From: Planifilum fimeticola
GTDB lineage: Bacteria > Bacillota > Bacilli > Thermoactinomycetales > DSM-44946
Length of the DNA: 64,000 bases
NCBI RefSeq assembly: GCF_003001905.1
Contig: NZ_PVNE01000010.1
Location: 1-64,000, forward strand
Direction of reading: 5' to 3'
Shown here: positions 24,378 to 35,103 of the stretch, piece after piece
How the letters are laid out: each line of letters opens with the position of its first letter
Numbering within the stretch: position 1 is the stretch's first letter
The notes under the pieces: generated by a model
The model's database searches: none
What the model saw: the letters and a program-made list of their open reading frames with translations, nothing else
Told to the model about the DNA's origin: nothing
Program-made: the position numbers and the translations under genes

Positions 24378-25745
24378 ATGAAAAACGTTCTCACCTTTGA
24401 CGATTCCCAGGCGCGATCCTTTGTCGGGGATCGCGAATTGGAGCAGTTGGAACCCTTTGTCAAGGCGGCCCAGGAGATGCTGCACGAGCGGACCGGAGCG
24501 GGAAGCGCCTTTCTCGGATGGGTGGATCTTCCCTTCCATTATGATCGTGAGGAGTTCGCCCGGATTGGGGAGGCGGCCCGACGCATCCGTTCCGATTCAG
24601 ACGCGCTGGTGGTGATCGGCATCGGCGGTTCCTATTTGGGCGCCCGTTCGGCGCTGGAAATGCTGAACCACAGCTTTTACAACCAACTTCCCAAGGAAAA
24701 GCGGAAGGGGCCGGAGATCTATTTTGTCGGCCATCACCTCAGCCCGGTTTACACGGCTCATCTTCTGGAGTTGCTGGAGGAAAAGGAGATCAGCGTCAAT
24801 GTAATCTCCAAGTCGGGGACGACTACCGAACCGGCGGTCGCCTTCCGGATTGTCAAGGAGATGATGGAGAAGCGTTACGGCAAGGAGGAGGCGCGCCGCC
24901 GGATCTACGTCACCACGGATCGCGCCCGGGGCGCCCTCAAGAAGCTGGCGGACGGGGAAGGTTACGAAACGTTCACGGTTCCCGACGATGTGGGCGGGCG
25001 CTACTCGGTGTTGACGCCGGTGGGACTGTTGCCCATCGCCGCGGGGGGCGTGGACATCGATGCGGTCATGGCCGGAGCCCGGGACGCCGCCGAAGCTTTC
25101 CGGAATCCCGACCTGGCGGAAAATCCGGCGGCCCGGTACGCGGCCCTGCGGAATGCCCTGTACCGCAAGGGAAAAACCGTGGAGCTGTTGGTCACCTACG
25201 AGCCCTCGTTTCTCTCCTTTGCCGAGTGGTGGAAGCAGCTTTTCGGCGAGAGCGAGGGGAAGGATCACAAGGGGATTTTTCCCGCTTCGGTCAGCTTCAC
25301 CACGGACCTGCATTCCATGGGGCAATACATTCAGGAGGGTCTTCGAAACCTGTTTGAAACGGTGATCGCCGTCGACAAACCCCGGACCGACCTGTCCGTG
25401 CCTCAGGATCCGGATAATCTCGACGGTCTGAACTATCTGGCGGGAAAGACGATGGATTTTGTGAACAAAAAGGCCTTTGAGGGCACCCTCCTGGCCCACG
25501 TGGACGGGGGCGTCCCCAATCTGGTCGTCCGCCTTCCCGAAGTGAGCCCCTACACGTACGGTCAGCTCGTCTATTTCTTTGAAAAGGCATGCGGGATCAG
25601 CGGGTACCTGCTGGGGGTCAATCCCTTCGATCAGCCCGGGGTGGAGGCCTACAAGCGGAACATGTTCGCGCTTCTGGGCAAGCCGGGTTTCGAAGCCGAG
25701 AGAGAGGCCCTGATCAGGCGGCTTGAAGGTGAAGGCGAGTCTTGA
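24378..25745 (+). CDS. pgi: glucose-6-phosphate isomerase
   Basis: A 455-residue enzyme interconverting glucose 6-phosphate and fructose 6-phosphate. It has both phosphosugar-isomerase signatures: the sugar-binding [16 protein letters not shown] region near residues 72-90 and [14 protein letters not shown] near 144-157, with the later [15 protein letters not shown]-type loop (here [15 protein letters not shown], about 205-219). Length fits the short bacterial form of Bacillus. The ATG follows GGGAGGG. It faces pgcA convergently, and the two share glucose 6-phosphate as substrate, linking glycolysis with cell-wall sugar precursor supply. Confidence 0.96.
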   Translation: MKNVLTFDDSQARSFVGDRELEQLEPFVKAAQEMLHERTGAGSAFLGWVDLPFHYDREEFARIGEAARRIRSDSDALVVIGIGGSYLGARSALEMLNHSFYNQLPKEKRKGPEIYFVGHHLSPVYTAHLLELLEEKEISVNVISKSGTTTEPAVAFRIVKEMMEKRYGKEEARRRIYVTTDRARGALKKLADGEGYETFTVPDDVGGRYSVLTPVGLLPIAAGGVDIDAVMAGARDAAEAFRNPDLAENPAARYAALRNALYRKGKTVELLVTYEPSFLSFAEWWKQLFGESEGKDHKGIFPASVSFTTDLHSMGQYIQEGLRNLFETVIAVDKPRTDLSVPQDPDNLDGLNYLAGKTMDFVNKKAFEGTLLAHVDGGVPNLVVRLPEVSPYTYGQLVYFFEKACGISGYLLGVNPFDQPGVEAYKRNMFALLGKPGFEAEREALIRRLEGEGES

Positions 25746-25783
25746 TGGCCGCCCTCAGCCGCCGGGTTCATGGAAAATTTCCT

Positions 25784-25814
25784 GGGGAGATCCGATGTGC
25801 GATCTCCCTTTTTC
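25784..25814 (+). terminator. intrinsic terminator after pgi
   Basis: An 8-bp GGGAGATC/GATCTCCC stem (25785-25792 and 25801-25808) is followed by TTTTTC. Confidence 0.85.
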
Positions 25815-25910
25815 TTGGGCGGAAACGCCGGCGCAACCGTTCGGGCGGACGGGTGGGTGTTGCGGCGGCTTTCCCCCTGGCATCGGGTCTTGCCGGTGGG
25901 GGGAAGGTTT

Positions 25911-27605
25911 CTATCGCAACGCGTCCATCCACCGGGAGATGAAGTTTTTCATCCCCTCCAACTTCTCGTCCGCGGTGGCGGGATCTCGGTCCACGGCGTT
26001 CAGATACCATTTCATCTTGGGCTCGGTTCCGGAGGGGCGAACGGCCACCCAGCTTCCGTCGGCCAAAAGGCATTTGATCACTTCGGCGGGAGGGAGTCCG
26101 TCGATGCCCCGGGCATAATCCTTGATTTCGGCCACGCCGATGTCTCCGATTTGTTGCGGGGGCGCATGACGGAGCCGATCCAGGATGAGCGCGACGGTTT
26201 TCCTTCCCTCGTTCCCGTTCAGCGTGACCGGGAGGACCGACTCCCGGTAGTGTCCGTGCACCCGGTACAGCTCCTCCAGCACCTCCCACAGGGAACGCCC
26301 TTCCAGGCGGTGGAACGCGGCCATTTCGCAGGTGAGGGCGGCGGCCTGCACCGCGTCCTTGTCGCGGACGAAAGCGCCGATCAGATAGCCGCAGCTTTCT
26401 TCATAGCCGAACAAAAACTCATGGGTGCCGGATCGCTCGTATTCCCCGATCTTTTCTCCGATGTATTTGAAACCCGTCAGCGTTTCGACGGTGGCAACTC
26501 CGTAGGAGGCCGCGATGGACCGGCCGAAGTCCGAGGTGACGATGGACTGGATCACCACTCCGTTTTCCGGGAGATCCTCCTTCGCTTTTCGCTGGCTCAA
26601 AATGTAGTGGAGGAGGAGGGCGCCGACCTGATTGCCGGTCAGCAGGGACCACCGGCCCGAAGGCTGTTTTACGGCCAGTCCCAGGCGGTCGGCATCGGGA
26701 TCGGTGGCGACGGCCAGATCGGCGTCGACTTCTTGCGCCCGCTCCAACGCCAGACGGAAGGCCTGCGCCTCTTCCGGATTGGGGGTGGAGACAGTGGGAA
26801 AATCGGGATCCGGCACTTCCTGTTCAGCCACCGTGAAAACCCGGGAAAAACCCCATTCCGACAGGGCCCGGCGAACCGGTCCGCTTCCCGTGCCGTGGAG
26901 GGGGGTGAAGACGATGCGCAGGGAATCCCCGATCCTTTTTCCCGTTCCGGGATGAAGGGATATCCCGCGGAGGTGCCGGTGATAAGCCTGATCCAGTTCC
27001 GTTCCCAGCAGGTGGATCAGCCCGGAAGAGAGGCCGTCTTCCAATGGCATCGCCGGAATGGAAAGCTCATCCCTCACCCGGAGGATTTCTTCCAGGATGA
27101 GGCGGGATGTTCGGGGCGGGATCTGGCCGCCGTCGGGGCCGTACACCTTGTAGCCGTTGTATTCCGGTGGATTGTGGCTGGCGGTGATCATGATCCCCCC
27201 CGCCGCCTTCAGATGGCGCACGGCAAAGGACAGGACGGGAATGGGGCGCATCTCCCGGAAAAGGCGGACCGGGATGCCGTGGTTGGCGAGCACGCCGGCC
27301 GCTTCTTCGGCGAAGGTGCGGGAAAAGCGGCGGGAGTCATAGGCGATGGCGATCCCCTTCCTTCGAGGATTATCCGCGCATTTCAGCAGATAACGGGCGA
27401 AACCCTCGGTGGCCCGCCGGATGGTGTACCGGTTCATCCGGTTGGTCCCCGCTCCGATTTTCCCCCTCAGCCCGGCGGTCCCGAAGGTCAGGTGGCCGTC
27501 GAACCGGTCGAGGATTTCCTCTTCGTCCGTCAGCGATGCCAGTTCGCTTTTCAATGCGGGATCGAGGTCTTCAAATTCCATCCACCGTCGGTAGTGCTCG
27601 TTCAT
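25911..27605 (-). CDS. pgcA: alpha-phosphoglucomutase / phosphosugar mutase
   Basis: A 564-residue alpha-D-phosphohexomutase with four domains. It has the catalytic phosphoserine loop TASHNP (about residues 142-147), the metal-binding DPDADR (about 303-308), the sugar-binding GYEESCGYL (about 398-406), and the C-terminal phosphate-binding RPSGTEPK. It interconverts glucose 1- and 6-phosphate, feeding UDP-glucose and polymer synthesis; length and sequence fit the Bacillus PgcA/YhxB type. ATG 27605 follows GGAGGAGG. It converges on pgi and diverges from yicC across a 131-base promoter region. Confidence 0.95.
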   Translation of the reverse strand: MNEHYRRWMEFEDLDPALKSELASLTDEEEILDRFDGHLTFGTAGLRGKIGAGTNRMNRYTIRRATEGFARYLLKCADNPRRKGIAIAYDSRRFSRTFAEEAAGVLANHGIPVRLFREMRPIPVLSFAVRHLKAAGGIMITASHNPPEYNGYKVYGPDGGQIPPRTSRLILEEILRVRDELSIPAMPLEDGLSSGLIHLLGTELDQAYHRHLRGISLHPGTGKRIGDSLRIVFTPLHGTGSGPVRRALSEWGFSRVFTVAEQEVPDPDFPTVSTPNPEEAQAFRLALERAQEVDADLAVATDPDADRLGLAVKQPSGRWSLLTGNQVGALLLHYILSQRKAKEDLPENGVVIQSIVTSDFGRSIAASYGVATVETLTGFKYIGEKIGEYERSGTHEFLFGYEESCGYLIGAFVRDKDAVQAAALTCEMAAFHRLEGRSLWEVLEELYRVHGHYRESVLPVTLNGNEGRKTVALILDRLRHAPPQQIGDIGVAEIKDYARGIDGLPPAEVIKCLLADGSWVAVRPSGTEPKMKWYLNAVDRDPATADEKLEGMKNFISRWMDALR

Positions 27606-27685
27606 CGGGTGTCCTCCTCCGCTTTTTTTCGCACGCTTTTATCTTACAGCATGTGCCGGAAAGGATGGATCCCTCTGGGGATCCC

Positions 27686-27715
27686 TTGAGGGGAAAGCGG
27701 AAAACTTGGTAAAAT
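27686..27715 (+). promoter_or_regulatory. promoter of yicC
   Basis: TTGAGG (27686-27691) and TAAAAT (27710-27715) are 18 bases apart. The predicted start lies near 27722, immediately at the first possible ATG of yicC, so the leader is very short. Confidence 0.6.
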
Positions 27716-27736
27716 GAAGGCATGGAACGAAACGGC

Positions 27737-28615
27737 ATGATCCGAAGCATGACGGGTTACGGAAGAGGTTGCCGGCAGAAGGACGGAATCAGCTACGAAG
27801 TGGAGATTCGTTCGGTCAACAACCGGTTTTTGGACATCACGGTCCGCCTTCCCGGCGGATGGGTCTCCCTCGAGGAACGGATCAAGCGGGAGATCCAATC
27901 GCTGGTGCGGCGCGGCCGCGTGGATGTGTTCGTCCAGGTCCGGACCGATCAGCTTCCCGGGCGGAATGTGACGATCAATTGGGAGGTCGCCGAGGCTGTG
28001 ATCCGTGCCGCCCGGGAGATGAAAGAACGCTTCGCCTTGGACGGATCGCTGTCCGTGAGCGATCTTTTTCATGTTCCGGAGGTCGTCGGCGTCGAAGAGG
28101 TCCCTCTGGACCCGGAATCCTGCGGCGATCCTCTGCTGGAGGCGGTTCGCCTTGCCTGCATCAATCTGGTTGAGATGCGGAGGAAGGAAGGAAAGGCTCT
28201 GGCGGAGGACCTGATCGCCCGAACGGAGGCATTGCGCAAGCGGCTGATCGAGATCCGGGAGCGGGCTCCCAGGGTGGTGGAAGACTATCGGCGGCGCCTG
28301 GAAGCCCGTTTGAAAGAGTGGATGGACGGAGTTTCCCTGGATGAAAACCGCTTGATGATGGAAGCGGCCGTCCATGCCGAGAGGTCGGATATCGAGGAAG
28401 AGCTCACCCGCTTGGACAGCCATGTGAGCCAGTTCCGTCAACTCCTCTCCAGCGACGAGCCTGTGGGACGCCGCCTCGATTTCCTGTTGCAGGAGATGAA
28501 CCGGGAGATCAACACGATCGGTTCCAAGGCCAACGACGGATTGATCAGCCTTTGTGTCGTAGATTGCAAGAGCGAGTTGGAAAAAATGAGAGAACAGGTG
28601 CAAAACATCGAATGA
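27737..28615 (+). CDS. yicC: YicC-family endoribonuclease (YloC)
   Basis: A 292-residue protein of the YicC/YloC family. It has the family N-terminus MIRSMTGYGRG and a conserved C-terminal DUF1732 region (DSHVSQFRQLLSSDEPVGRR at about 236-255 and NREINTIGSKAND at about 262-274). E. coli YicC is an endoribonuclease, and a comparable role is expected. ATG 27737 is preferred because family members begin there; ATG 27722 is possible and has GAAGG close upstream. It heads the conserved yloC-remA-gmk-rpoZ-coaBC-priA run, although a good promoter restarts transcription before remA. Confidence 0.9.
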   Translation: MIRSMTGYGRGCRQKDGISYEVEIRSVNNRFLDITVRLPGGWVSLEERIKREIQSLVRRGRVDVFVQVRTDQLPGRNVTINWEVAEAVIRAAREMKERFALDGSLSVSDLFHVPEVVGVEEVPLDPESCGDPLLEAVRLACINLVEMRRKEGKALAEDLIARTEALRKRLIEIRERAPRVVEDYRRRLEARLKEWMDGVSLDENRLMMEAAVHAERSDIEEELTRLDSHVSQFRQLLSSDEPVGRRLDFLLQEMNREINTIGSKANDGLISLCVVDCKSELEKMREQVQNIE

Positions 28616-28637
28616 CGCACCCATCCGCCTTCCGGAA

Positions 28638-28666
28638 TTGATTCCTGGGGGGAAAGGGACTACAAT
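28638..28666 (+). promoter_or_regulatory. promoter of the remA-gmk operon
   Basis: TTGATT (28638-28643) and TACAAT (28661-28666) with exactly 17 bases between them, about 95 bases before the remA start. Confidence 0.65.
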
Positions 28667-28764
28667 ATCTACTGAGCAGCGGAGGAATTGCCGGGATGAT
28701 CGGCTGAAACCGTTTGCCGCCTGCCCCTTATGAACTTTCGGCATGGATCAAAGCGAGGAGGCAA

Positions 28765-29034
28765 ATGCCCTTGAGTATTAAATTGATCAATATCGGATTC
28801 GGCAACATCGTGTCTGCCAACCGAATCATTTCCATCGTCAGCCCGGATTCCGCGCCCATCAAGCGGATCATCCAGGAGGCGCGGGAACGCAGCATGTTGA
28901 TCGATGCTACATACGGGCGCCGCACCCGGGCGGTGATCATCACCGACAGCGACCATGTGATTCTCTCGGCGGTCCAGCCCGAGACCGTCGCCCACCGGTT
29001 GGCCAGCAAAGATCAAGGAGAAATGGTTGAATAG
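28765..29034 (+). CDS. remA: RemA/DUF370 DNA-binding regulator
   Basis: An 89-residue protein starting at ATG 28765 behind GGAGGCAA. The sequence [18 protein letters not shown] at the N-terminus and the central [15 protein letters not shown] identify the RemA/YlzA family. RemA forms ring-shaped oligomers that wrap DNA and activate matrix and osmoprotection genes in B. subtilis. It sits between yicC and gmk as in Bacillus. The extra 17 upstream codons of the open frame have no family match. Confidence 0.94.
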   Translation: MPLSIKLINIGFGNIVSANRIISIVSPDSAPIKRIIQEARERSMLIDATYGRRTRAVIITDSDHVILSAVQPETVAHRLASKDQGEMVE

Positions 29035-29059
29035 GGATGCTCTGTAGAAAGGATGGACC

Positions 29060-29680
29060 ATGGGAATTTTTCAGAGAAATGAAGGACTGTTGATCGTCTT
29101 GTCGGGGCCTTCGGGAGCCGGAAAGGGAACGGTGAGCGCCCTTCTGCGGGAGCGCATGCCGGAATTGACCTATTCCGTCTCCGCCACCACCCGCCCGCCG
29201 CGGAAGGGGGAGAAGGAAGGGGTCAATTATTTTTTCAAGACCCGTGCCGAATTTGAGCGGATGATCGCCGAAGATCAGCTGCTGGAGTGGGCGGAATACG
29301 TCGGAAATTACTACGGAACGCCCCGTCGGCTGGTTGAAGAGCGCTTGTCCGAAGGTAAAGACGTCCTGCTGGAAATCGAGGTGCAGGGCGCCAGGCAGGT
29401 GAAAAAGCGGTTTCCTCAGGGGGTGTTCATCTTTTTGATCCCGCCCTCCCTGGAGGAACTGCGCCGGCGGATCGAGCAGCGGGGAACGGAATCGGAAGAG
29501 GTTGTCCTCAGTCGCCTCAAGCGGGCCGAGGAGGAGTTGAAAGAGATGAGCCACTACGATTACGTGGTGGTCAATGACCAGGTTGAACGGGCTTGCGAAC
29601 GGCTTTGTTCCATCATCGCCGCTGAGCATTGCCGCGTCGACCGCTTATTGTCCGGAAAAACCGTAACATGGGGGGAATGA
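29060..29680 (+). CDS. gmk: guanylate kinase
   Basis: A 206-residue enzyme phosphorylating GMP to GDP with ATP. P-loop GPSGAGKGT at residues 16-24; the GMP-binding signature [16 protein letters not shown] at about residues 44-59 is standard. Normal family length. An AAAGGATGG box precedes ATG 29060, 25 bases after remA, and rpoZ begins four bases past the stop, so remA-gmk-rpoZ are one transcript. GMP/GDP supply and the omega subunit are also linked functionally through (p)ppGpp. Confidence 0.96.
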   Translation: MGIFQRNEGLLIVLSGPSGAGKGTVSALLRERMPELTYSVSATTRPPRKGEKEGVNYFFKTRAEFERMIAEDQLLEWAEYVGNYYGTPRRLVEERLSEGKDVLLEIEVQGARQVKKRFPQGVFIFLIPPSLEELRRRIEQRGTESEEVVLSRLKRAEEELKEMSHYDYVVVNDQVERACERLCSIIAAEHCRVDRLLSGKTVTWGE

Positions 29681-29684
29681 CGCC

Positions 29685-29894
29685 GTGCTGGAGCCATCGA
29701 TCGACAAACTGGTGGAAAAGGTGGACAGCAAATATTCCTTGGTTGTTCTGGCCGCAAAACGGGCTCGTCAGTTGCTGGATGGGGAGAAGCCGAGAATCGA
29801 TCCCCGTTCCAACAAATACGTCGGAATCGCACTGGAGGAGATCGCGGCCGATGCGCTGGAGCTGCCCCAGTCGTTCCGGCAATCGGAAAAATGA
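29685..29894 (+). CDS. rpoZ: RNA polymerase omega subunit
   Basis: A 69-residue omega subunit starting with GTG behind GGGGGAATG. The sequence [19 protein letters not shown] followed by the [18 protein letters not shown] helix is typical of the RpoZ family, which latches the beta-prime subunit and helps assembly of RNA polymerase. It lies four bases after gmk, the usual Bacillota position. Confidence 0.94.
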   Translation: MLEPSIDKLVEKVDSKYSLVVLAAKRARQLLDGEKPRIDPRSNKYVGIALEEIAADALELPQSFRQSEK

Positions 29895-29975
29895 TCTTCT
29901 TCCCCGCCTCGGGGGAGGAAATTCGGCAATCCGACGACCGGTCTGGGTTGCTTATTTTTTCATGGGGGGAACGGG

Positions 29976-31175
29976 ATGCGAGGAAAACGGATCGTAGTCG
30001 GGGTGACCGGTGGCATCGCCACCTTCAAGGCGGCCGCTTTGGTCAGCCGCCTGTCGCAGCTGGGAGCGGATGTCCGGGTGATCATGACCGAATCGGCGAC
30101 GCGGTTCGTCACCCCGCTCACCTTTCAAACCCTTTCGCGCAACCGCGTTGCGGTGGACACCTTTGATGAACAGGATCCGTCGGTGGTGTCCCACATCGAT
30201 TTGGCGGACCACGCGGATCTTTTCGTCATCGCTCCGGCGACGGCCAACATCCTGGCAAAGATGGCTCACGGCCTGGGAGATGAGATGTTATCGACCACGT
30301 TGCTTGCGACCCGCGCTCCCGTTTTGGTCGCACCGGCGATGAATGTGAACATGTATCAAAATCCGGTGGTGCAGGAAAACCTGCGGACGTTGAAAGAGCG
30401 CGGCGTTTACGTAATTTCCCCCGGCGAGGGCATGCTGGCCTGCGGTTACGAGGGAAAGGGGCGCATGGCCGAACCGGAGGAAATCATCGCCCGGATCGAG
30501 GAGATTTTGGGCGCCTCCCTGCCGGATTGGCGGGACAAGCGGGTGTTGGTGACGGCGGGACCCACTCGGGAGCCCTTGGATCCCGTCCGGTTTTTCACCA
30601 ACCGATCCTCGGGGAAGATGGGATACGCCATCGCGGAGGCGGCTTCCCGCACGGGGGCGGAGGTGGTCCTGATCAGCGGTCCGACGTCCCTTGCGCCGCC
30701 TCCGGGCGTCCGGCGGATCAGCGTCGTTCGGGCGGAGGAGATGCTTAAGGCGGTGCTGGAAGAGCTGCCCCGGGCGGACATCATCATCAAAGCCGCGGCG
30801 GTGGCCGATTACCGGCCCGTGACGGTGAGCGACCGGAAAATGAAGAAACGGGATGAAACGATCGAGATCCGCATGGAACGGACGCCGGACATCGCCCTGG
30901 AGGTCGGAAAGCGCAAGGGAAACCGCTTTTTGGTCGGTTTCGCCGCCGAGACCGACCATGTGGAGGAGAACGCCCGGGAAAAGCTCCGGCGCAAGGGGAT
31001 GGATCTGATCGTGGCCAACGATGTGACGGCCGAAGGCGCCGGATTTGAAGTGGACACCAACATTGCCGCCGTGTACGATCAGAAGGGGCTGGTGGCCCGG
31101 TGGCCGCGGATGTCCAAGGAACGGATGGCGGAACGCTTGATCGCCCTGATCGGGGAGAGGCTGAATGACCGCTGA
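29976..31175 (+). CDS. coaBC: bifunctional phosphopantothenoylcysteine decarboxylase/synthetase
   Basis: A 399-residue fusion for two coenzyme A steps. The N-terminal CoaC flavoprotein (residues 1-185) has VTGGIATFKAA near the start, PAMNVNMYQNP near 118-128 and the LACGYEGKGRM loop with its catalytic Cys. The C-terminal CoaB part (about 187-399) has TAGPTREPLDPVRFFTNRSS. CTP-dependent condensation with cysteine is followed by decarboxylation to 4'-phosphopantetheine, which CoaD (56847-57338) uses next. The start follows GGGGGGAACGGG. It overlaps priA by 11 bases. Confidence 0.96.
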   Translation: MRGKRIVVGVTGGIATFKAAALVSRLSQLGADVRVIMTESATRFVTPLTFQTLSRNRVAVDTFDEQDPSVVSHIDLADHADLFVIAPATANILAKMAHGLGDEMLSTTLLATRAPVLVAPAMNVNMYQNPVVQENLRTLKERGVYVISPGEGMLACGYEGKGRMAEPEEIIARIEEILGASLPDWRDKRVLVTAGPTREPLDPVRFFTNRSSGKMGYAIAEAASRTGAEVVLISGPTSLAPPPGVRRISVVRAEEMLKAVLEELPRADIIIKAAAVADYRPVTVSDRKMKKRDETIEIRMERTPDIALEVGKRKGNRFLVGFAAETDHVEENAREKLRRKGMDLIVANDVTAEGAGFEVDTNIAAVYDQKGLVARWPRMSKERMAERLIALIGERLNDR

Positions 31176-33594
31176 GAAGTCAATTGCCGCCGTGGTCGTG
31201 GATGTCGTCGCCCGGGGAACGGATCGCCCCTTCGATTACCATGTTCCGGAAACCCTTCGGGATGTGATCGAGGTGGGGAGCCGGGTCCGGGTGTCCTTCG
31301 GCCACCGGAAAGTGATGGGGTATGTGGTTCGGCTGTCGGGAGAGGCTTCCTACGGCCGGCTGAAGCCGATCCTGGACGTGATGGATCTGGTTCCCCCTCT
31401 GACGCCGGAGCTGGTGGATCTGGGCCTGTGGATGGCGGAGACCTGTTTTTGTCATCCCATCACCGCGTTAAACGCCATGGTCCCGGCGGTGTTGAAGGGG
31501 CGTTACCGCCGCGTGGTCCGGATACACCCCCGGTTTGCCCCGGGCACCGTGCTCGCTCCGGAAGAGGAAGCCCTGATTGAGCGGCTGCGCCGGGAAGGGG
31601 AACGTCCCCTCGAGACGGTTCTCGCCTGGCCCGGCGTGAGCCGGTCCCTCATCCGTCAATTGGTGAGGGAGCGGCGGCTGTTGGTGGAAGAGCGGGTGGG
31701 GGACCGGGTGACGCGACGGCGGACGCGCTGGGTGAAACCGGCGGTTTCCGGGCAGGCGCTCCGGCGCGCCCTCGACGCTCTCCCGCCCCGGGCCCTGCGC
31801 CAGCGGGAGATCTTGAGCCATTTTCTCGACCGTCCCGAAGCGGTTCCCCTTTCGAGGCTGCTCGCTTCCCTGAAGGCGGGACGATCCTCCGTGGACAGCC
31901 TGGTGGAAAAGGGGCTGCTCCAACTGGAGGAGCGCGAGGAGCTGCGGGACCCCTTTGCGGGCCGGTCCTTCGAGCAAACCTCCCCGCCCCCCCTCACGCC
32001 GGAACAGGAAAGGGCCTTTCGGGCCATCGTCGGTCCCCTGCGGGAGGGCCGGCATCATCGCATCCTGCTGCACGGCGTGACGGGGAGCGGCAAGACGGAA
32101 GTCTACCTGCAGGCGATCGACGAGACCCTGAAACGGGGCCGGCAGGCGATTGTCCTGGTTCCGGAAATCTCCCTCACCCCCCAGATGGTCGCCCGGTTCA
32201 AAGGGCGCTTCGGCCCCCGGGTGGCGGTGCTGCACAGCGGGCTTTCCGGCGGGGAACGGTTTGATGAATGGCGCAAGATCCGCTCCGGAGAAGTGCAGGT
32301 GGCCATCGGCGCCCGGTCGGCGATCTTTGCTCCCTTTTCCAATCTGGGGCTGATCGTCATCGATGAGGAGCATGAATCCTCCTACAAACAGGAGGAACAG
32401 CCCAAGTATCACGCCAGGGAGGTGGCCTTCCGACGGGGGATGGCGCACCGCGCCGTCGTCGTGTTGGGAACGGCCACCCCGGCGGTGGAGACCATCCACC
32501 GCGCCGGGCGGGGGGAGCTGGAGCGGGTGGTCCTGTCCCGGCGGGTCCAGGGCCGACCCCTTCCCCGGGTCGACGTGGTGGATATGCGGGAGGAGCTCAG
32601 GGAGGGCAACCGCTCGATCTTCAGCCGAATGCTGCAGGAGGCGCTGGAACAATGCGTCTCGCGGGGGGAACAGGCGGTGCTGTTCCTCAACCGGAGGGGC
32701 TTCTCCACCTTTGTCCTCTGCCGGGCCTGCGGAAAGGTGCTGGAGTGTTCCCACTGCGACATCTCTCTCACCTTTCACCGGACGAACCGGACGCTTCGGT
32801 GCCACTACTGCGGCCACGCCGAGCCGGTGCCGGAAGCCTGTCCCGCTTGCGACAGCACCCACATCCGATATTTCGGAACGGGGACGCAGCGGGTGGAGGA
32901 GGAGATCGCCCGTCTCTTCCCGGGCATGCGGGTGATCCGCATGGATGTGGATACCACCAACCGGAAGGGAGCCCATGAGGAGCTGCTGGGCCGTTTTGGC
33001 GCGGGGGAAGCGGATGTCCTGCTCGGCACGCAGATGATCGCCAAAGGACTGGATTTTCCCAGGGTGACGTTGGTCGGGGTGATTGCCGCCGACACCATGC
33101 TCCATCTGCCCGATTTCCGCGCGGCGGAGCGCACGTTCCAGCTGTTGACCCAAGTGAGCGGACGGGCGGGGCGGCACAACCTTTCCGGGCGGGTGGTGAT
33201 CCAAACGTACAGTCCGATGCACTATTCCATCGATCTGGCGGCCCGAGCCGACACCGAGTCCTTTTACCGAAAGGAGCTCTTAAGCCGAAAACAGCACCGG
33301 TACCCTCCCTTCTGCCGGCTGTTCACCCTCCTGTTCAGCCATCCGGACCGGCAGGCGGTGATGCAGGCCTCCTTCGAGGCGTCCCGGCTCCTGAAACAGA
33401 CTCTTGCGGGAAGGGCGGAGGTGCTGGGGCCCGTTCCGGCGACCATTCCCCGGATGAAGGATCGGTATCGGCTGCAGGTTTTCATAAAATATACGGATGA
33501 AGAAGTGGCGAAAGCGGTGAAGAAGGTCCTTCGACACCTGGAGGAACGGGCGGAGGATCCGGAACTCCGCATCAGTGTGGATCGCGACGGCTGA
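31165..33594 (+). CDS. priA: primosomal helicase PriA
   Basis: An 809-residue replication-restart helicase. It has an N-terminal 3'-DNA-binding domain (residues 1-110), a winged-helix region (about 120-260), Walker [11 protein letters not shown] (about 306-315), Walker B/DEEH box (about 400-403), and a zinc-binding insertion with four CxxC pairs between about residues 515 and 570 (CRAC, CSHC, CHYC, CPAC). It unwinds stalled forks and loads the primosome through DnaD/DnaB in Bacillota. It overlaps coaBC by 11 bases and is followed by def-fmt-rsmB, the conserved order. Confidence 0.96.
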   Translation: MTAEKSIAAVVVDVVARGTDRPFDYHVPETLRDVIEVGSRVRVSFGHRKVMGYVVRLSGEASYGRLKPILDVMDLVPPLTPELVDLGLWMAETCFCHPITALNAMVPAVLKGRYRRVVRIHPRFAPGTVLAPEEEALIERLRREGERPLETVLAWPGVSRSLIRQLVRERRLLVEERVGDRVTRRRTRWVKPAVSGQALRRALDALPPRALRQREILSHFLDRPEAVPLSRLLASLKAGRSSVDSLVEKGLLQLEEREELRDPFAGRSFEQTSPPPLTPEQERAFRAIVGPLREGRHHRILLHGVTGSGKTEVYLQAIDETLKRGRQAIVLVPEISLTPQMVARFKGRFGPRVAVLHSGLSGGERFDEWRKIRSGEVQVAIGARSAIFAPFSNLGLIVIDEEHESSYKQEEQPKYHAREVAFRRGMAHRAVVVLGTATPAVETIHRAGRGELERVVLSRRVQGRPLPRVDVVDMREELREGNRSIFSRMLQEALEQCVSRGEQAVLFLNRRGFSTFVLCRACGKVLECSHCDISLTFHRTNRTLRCHYCGHAEPVPEACPACDSTHIRYFGTGTQRVEEEIARLFPGMRVIRMDVDTTNRKGAHEELLGRFGAGEADVLLGTQMIAKGLDFPRVTLVGVIAADTMLHLPDFRAAERTFQLLTQVSGRAGRHNLSGRVVIQTYSPMHYSIDLAARADTESFYRKELLSRKQHRYPPFCRLFTLLFSHPDRQAVMQASFEASRLLKQTLAGRAEVLGPVPATIPRMKDRYRLQVFIKYTDEEVAKAVKKVLRHLEERAEDPELRISVDRDG

Positions 33595-33664
33595 CTTTGA
33601 CGAAAATTCTCGTGTTCATCATCGTTTGATCCCCCGGCACGGGGGAAAGCAAAGGGGGAGACAA

Positions 33665-34159
33665 ATGGCCATTCGAAGGATTGTCAAATATCCGGATCCG
33701 ATCTTGCGGGAAAAGGCGCAGCCGGTGAAAAAGTTTCACGCCCGCCTCCACAAGTTGCTGGACGATATGGCGGAAACGATGTATGACGCCAAGGGAGTGG
33801 GCTTGGCCGCTCCCCAGGTGGGCATTTTAAAGCGGGTGATCGTCGTCGATCCCGGTGACGGTCTGATCGAGGTGGTCAATCCGGAGCTGGTCGACCTGGA
33901 AGGGGAGCAGCTGGCTCCGCCGGAGGGATGCCTCAGCATTCCCGGTCTGCTCGGAGAGGTCCGTCGGGCGAATCGGTTGAAGGTGAAGGGGCAGGACCGT
34001 CACGGCGAACCCTTCGAGATGGAGGCCGAAGGCTATCTGGCCCGGATCTTTCAACACGAGGTGGACCACCTGAACGGGATTCTGTTTATCGATCGGGCGG
34101 AAAGGGTGTTTCGTCCCGAAGAGGAAGAGGACGGAGAAGAGGAGGATCAGTCGCCGTGA
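33665..34159 (+). CDS. def: peptide deformylase
   Basis: A 164-residue metalloenzyme removing the formyl group from nascent proteins. All three motifs are present: [10 protein letters not shown] (about residues 43-52), EGCLSIPG (about 87-94, metal-ligand Cys) and QHEVDHLNG (about 130-138, metal-ligand histidines). It is a type 1 (Bacillus DefA-like) form with an acidic C-terminal tail. ATG 33665 is chosen behind GGGGGAG; the 30 codons upstream in the same frame are not conserved. Its TGA overlaps the GTG start of fmt, coupling the deformylase with the transformylase. Confidence 0.95.
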   Translation: MAIRRIVKYPDPILREKAQPVKKFHARLHKLLDDMAETMYDAKGVGLAAPQVGILKRVIVVDPGDGLIEVVNPELVDLEGEQLAPPEGCLSIPGLLGEVRRANRLKVKGQDRHGEPFEMEAEGYLARIFQHEVDHLNGILFIDRAERVFRPEEEEDGEEEDQSP

Positions 34160-35103
34160 CGGAAAATCCGAGGATCGTGTTCATGGGCACGCCGGATTTC
34201 TCGGTTCCCTCCCTGGAGGCCCTGATCGATCACGGTTACCGGGTGGTCGGAGTGGTGACGCAGCCGGATCGGCCCCGGGGGCGGAAGCGGGAGCTCACGC
34301 CGCCTCCCGTCAAGCGGGCCGCCGAAGGGCGGGGGATTCCCGTTTTTCAGCCGGAGAAATTGCGCGATCCGGAGGCGATTCGCACCGTTCTCGCCATGGA
34401 GCCGGATCTGGTGGTGACGGCCGCCTACGGTCAAATCGTTCCCCAGGCGATTCTGGACGGTCCGCGCCATGGCTGCATCAACGTTCACGCGTCCCTGCTC
34501 CCGAAATACCGCGGGGGTGCGCCGATTCACAGGGCGGTGATCGACGGGGAGAAAGAGACGGGGATCACCATCATGAAAATGGTGCCCGAGCTGGATGCCG
34601 GAGACATTTTGACGCAGAGGGCGATTCCCATCGATGAACGAGACCACGCGGGAAGCCTTCACGACAAGCTGAGCCGGTTGGGGGCGGAATTGCTCATCGA
34701 GACCCTCCCGGCCTTCCTGTCCGGCCGGATACAGCCGATCCCCCAGAATGAAGACCTGGCCACCTACGCTCCCAATATCCGGCGGGAGGATGAATGGATC
34801 GACTGGAGCCAGCCGGCCCGCAAGGTATACGATCACGTGCGGGGACTTCACCCGTGGCCGGTGGCCAGCACCATCTGGAGGGGGGCGCCCCTCAAAATCT
34901 GGTGGGTGGAATGGACGGATGCAGCCAGCGACCGGTCGCCGGGCACGGTGATCGCCGCCGGCCGGGAGGGCATCGAGGTGGCCGCGGGGCAGGGGACCGT
35001 CCGCATCACTGAACTGCAGCCCGCCGGAAAGAAGCCGATGAAGGCGGAGGAGTTTCTCCGCGGCCGGCGTATGTCCGTAGGGGAACGGTTGGGTCAGCGA
35101 TGA
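34156..35103 (+). CDS. fmt: methionyl-tRNA formyltransferase
   Basis: A 315-residue enzyme adding the formyl group from 10-formyl-THF to initiator Met-tRNA. It has the N-terminal [12 protein letters not shown] motif, the catalytic Asn-His-Asp region with [16 protein letters not shown] (about residues 107-122), and a C-terminal OB-like tRNA-binding domain (about 205-315). The true start is GTG 34156, behind GAGGAGGAT and overlapping the def stop by four bases; the longer frame from 33928 is only a shadow over def. Its stop overlaps the rsmB ATG by four bases. Confidence 0.95.
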   Translation: MTENPRIVFMGTPDFSVPSLEALIDHGYRVVGVVTQPDRPRGRKRELTPPPVKRAAEGRGIPVFQPEKLRDPEAIRTVLAMEPDLVVTAAYGQIVPQAILDGPRHGCINVHASLLPKYRGGAPIHRAVIDGEKETGITIMKMVPELDAGDILTQRAIPIDERDHAGSLHDKLSRLGAELLIETLPAFLSGRIQPIPQNEDLATYAPNIRREDEWIDWSQPARKVYDHVRGLHPWPVASTIWRGAPLKIWWVEWTDAASDRSPGTVIAAGREGIEVAAGQGTVRITELQPAGKKPMKAEEFLRGRRMSVGERLGQR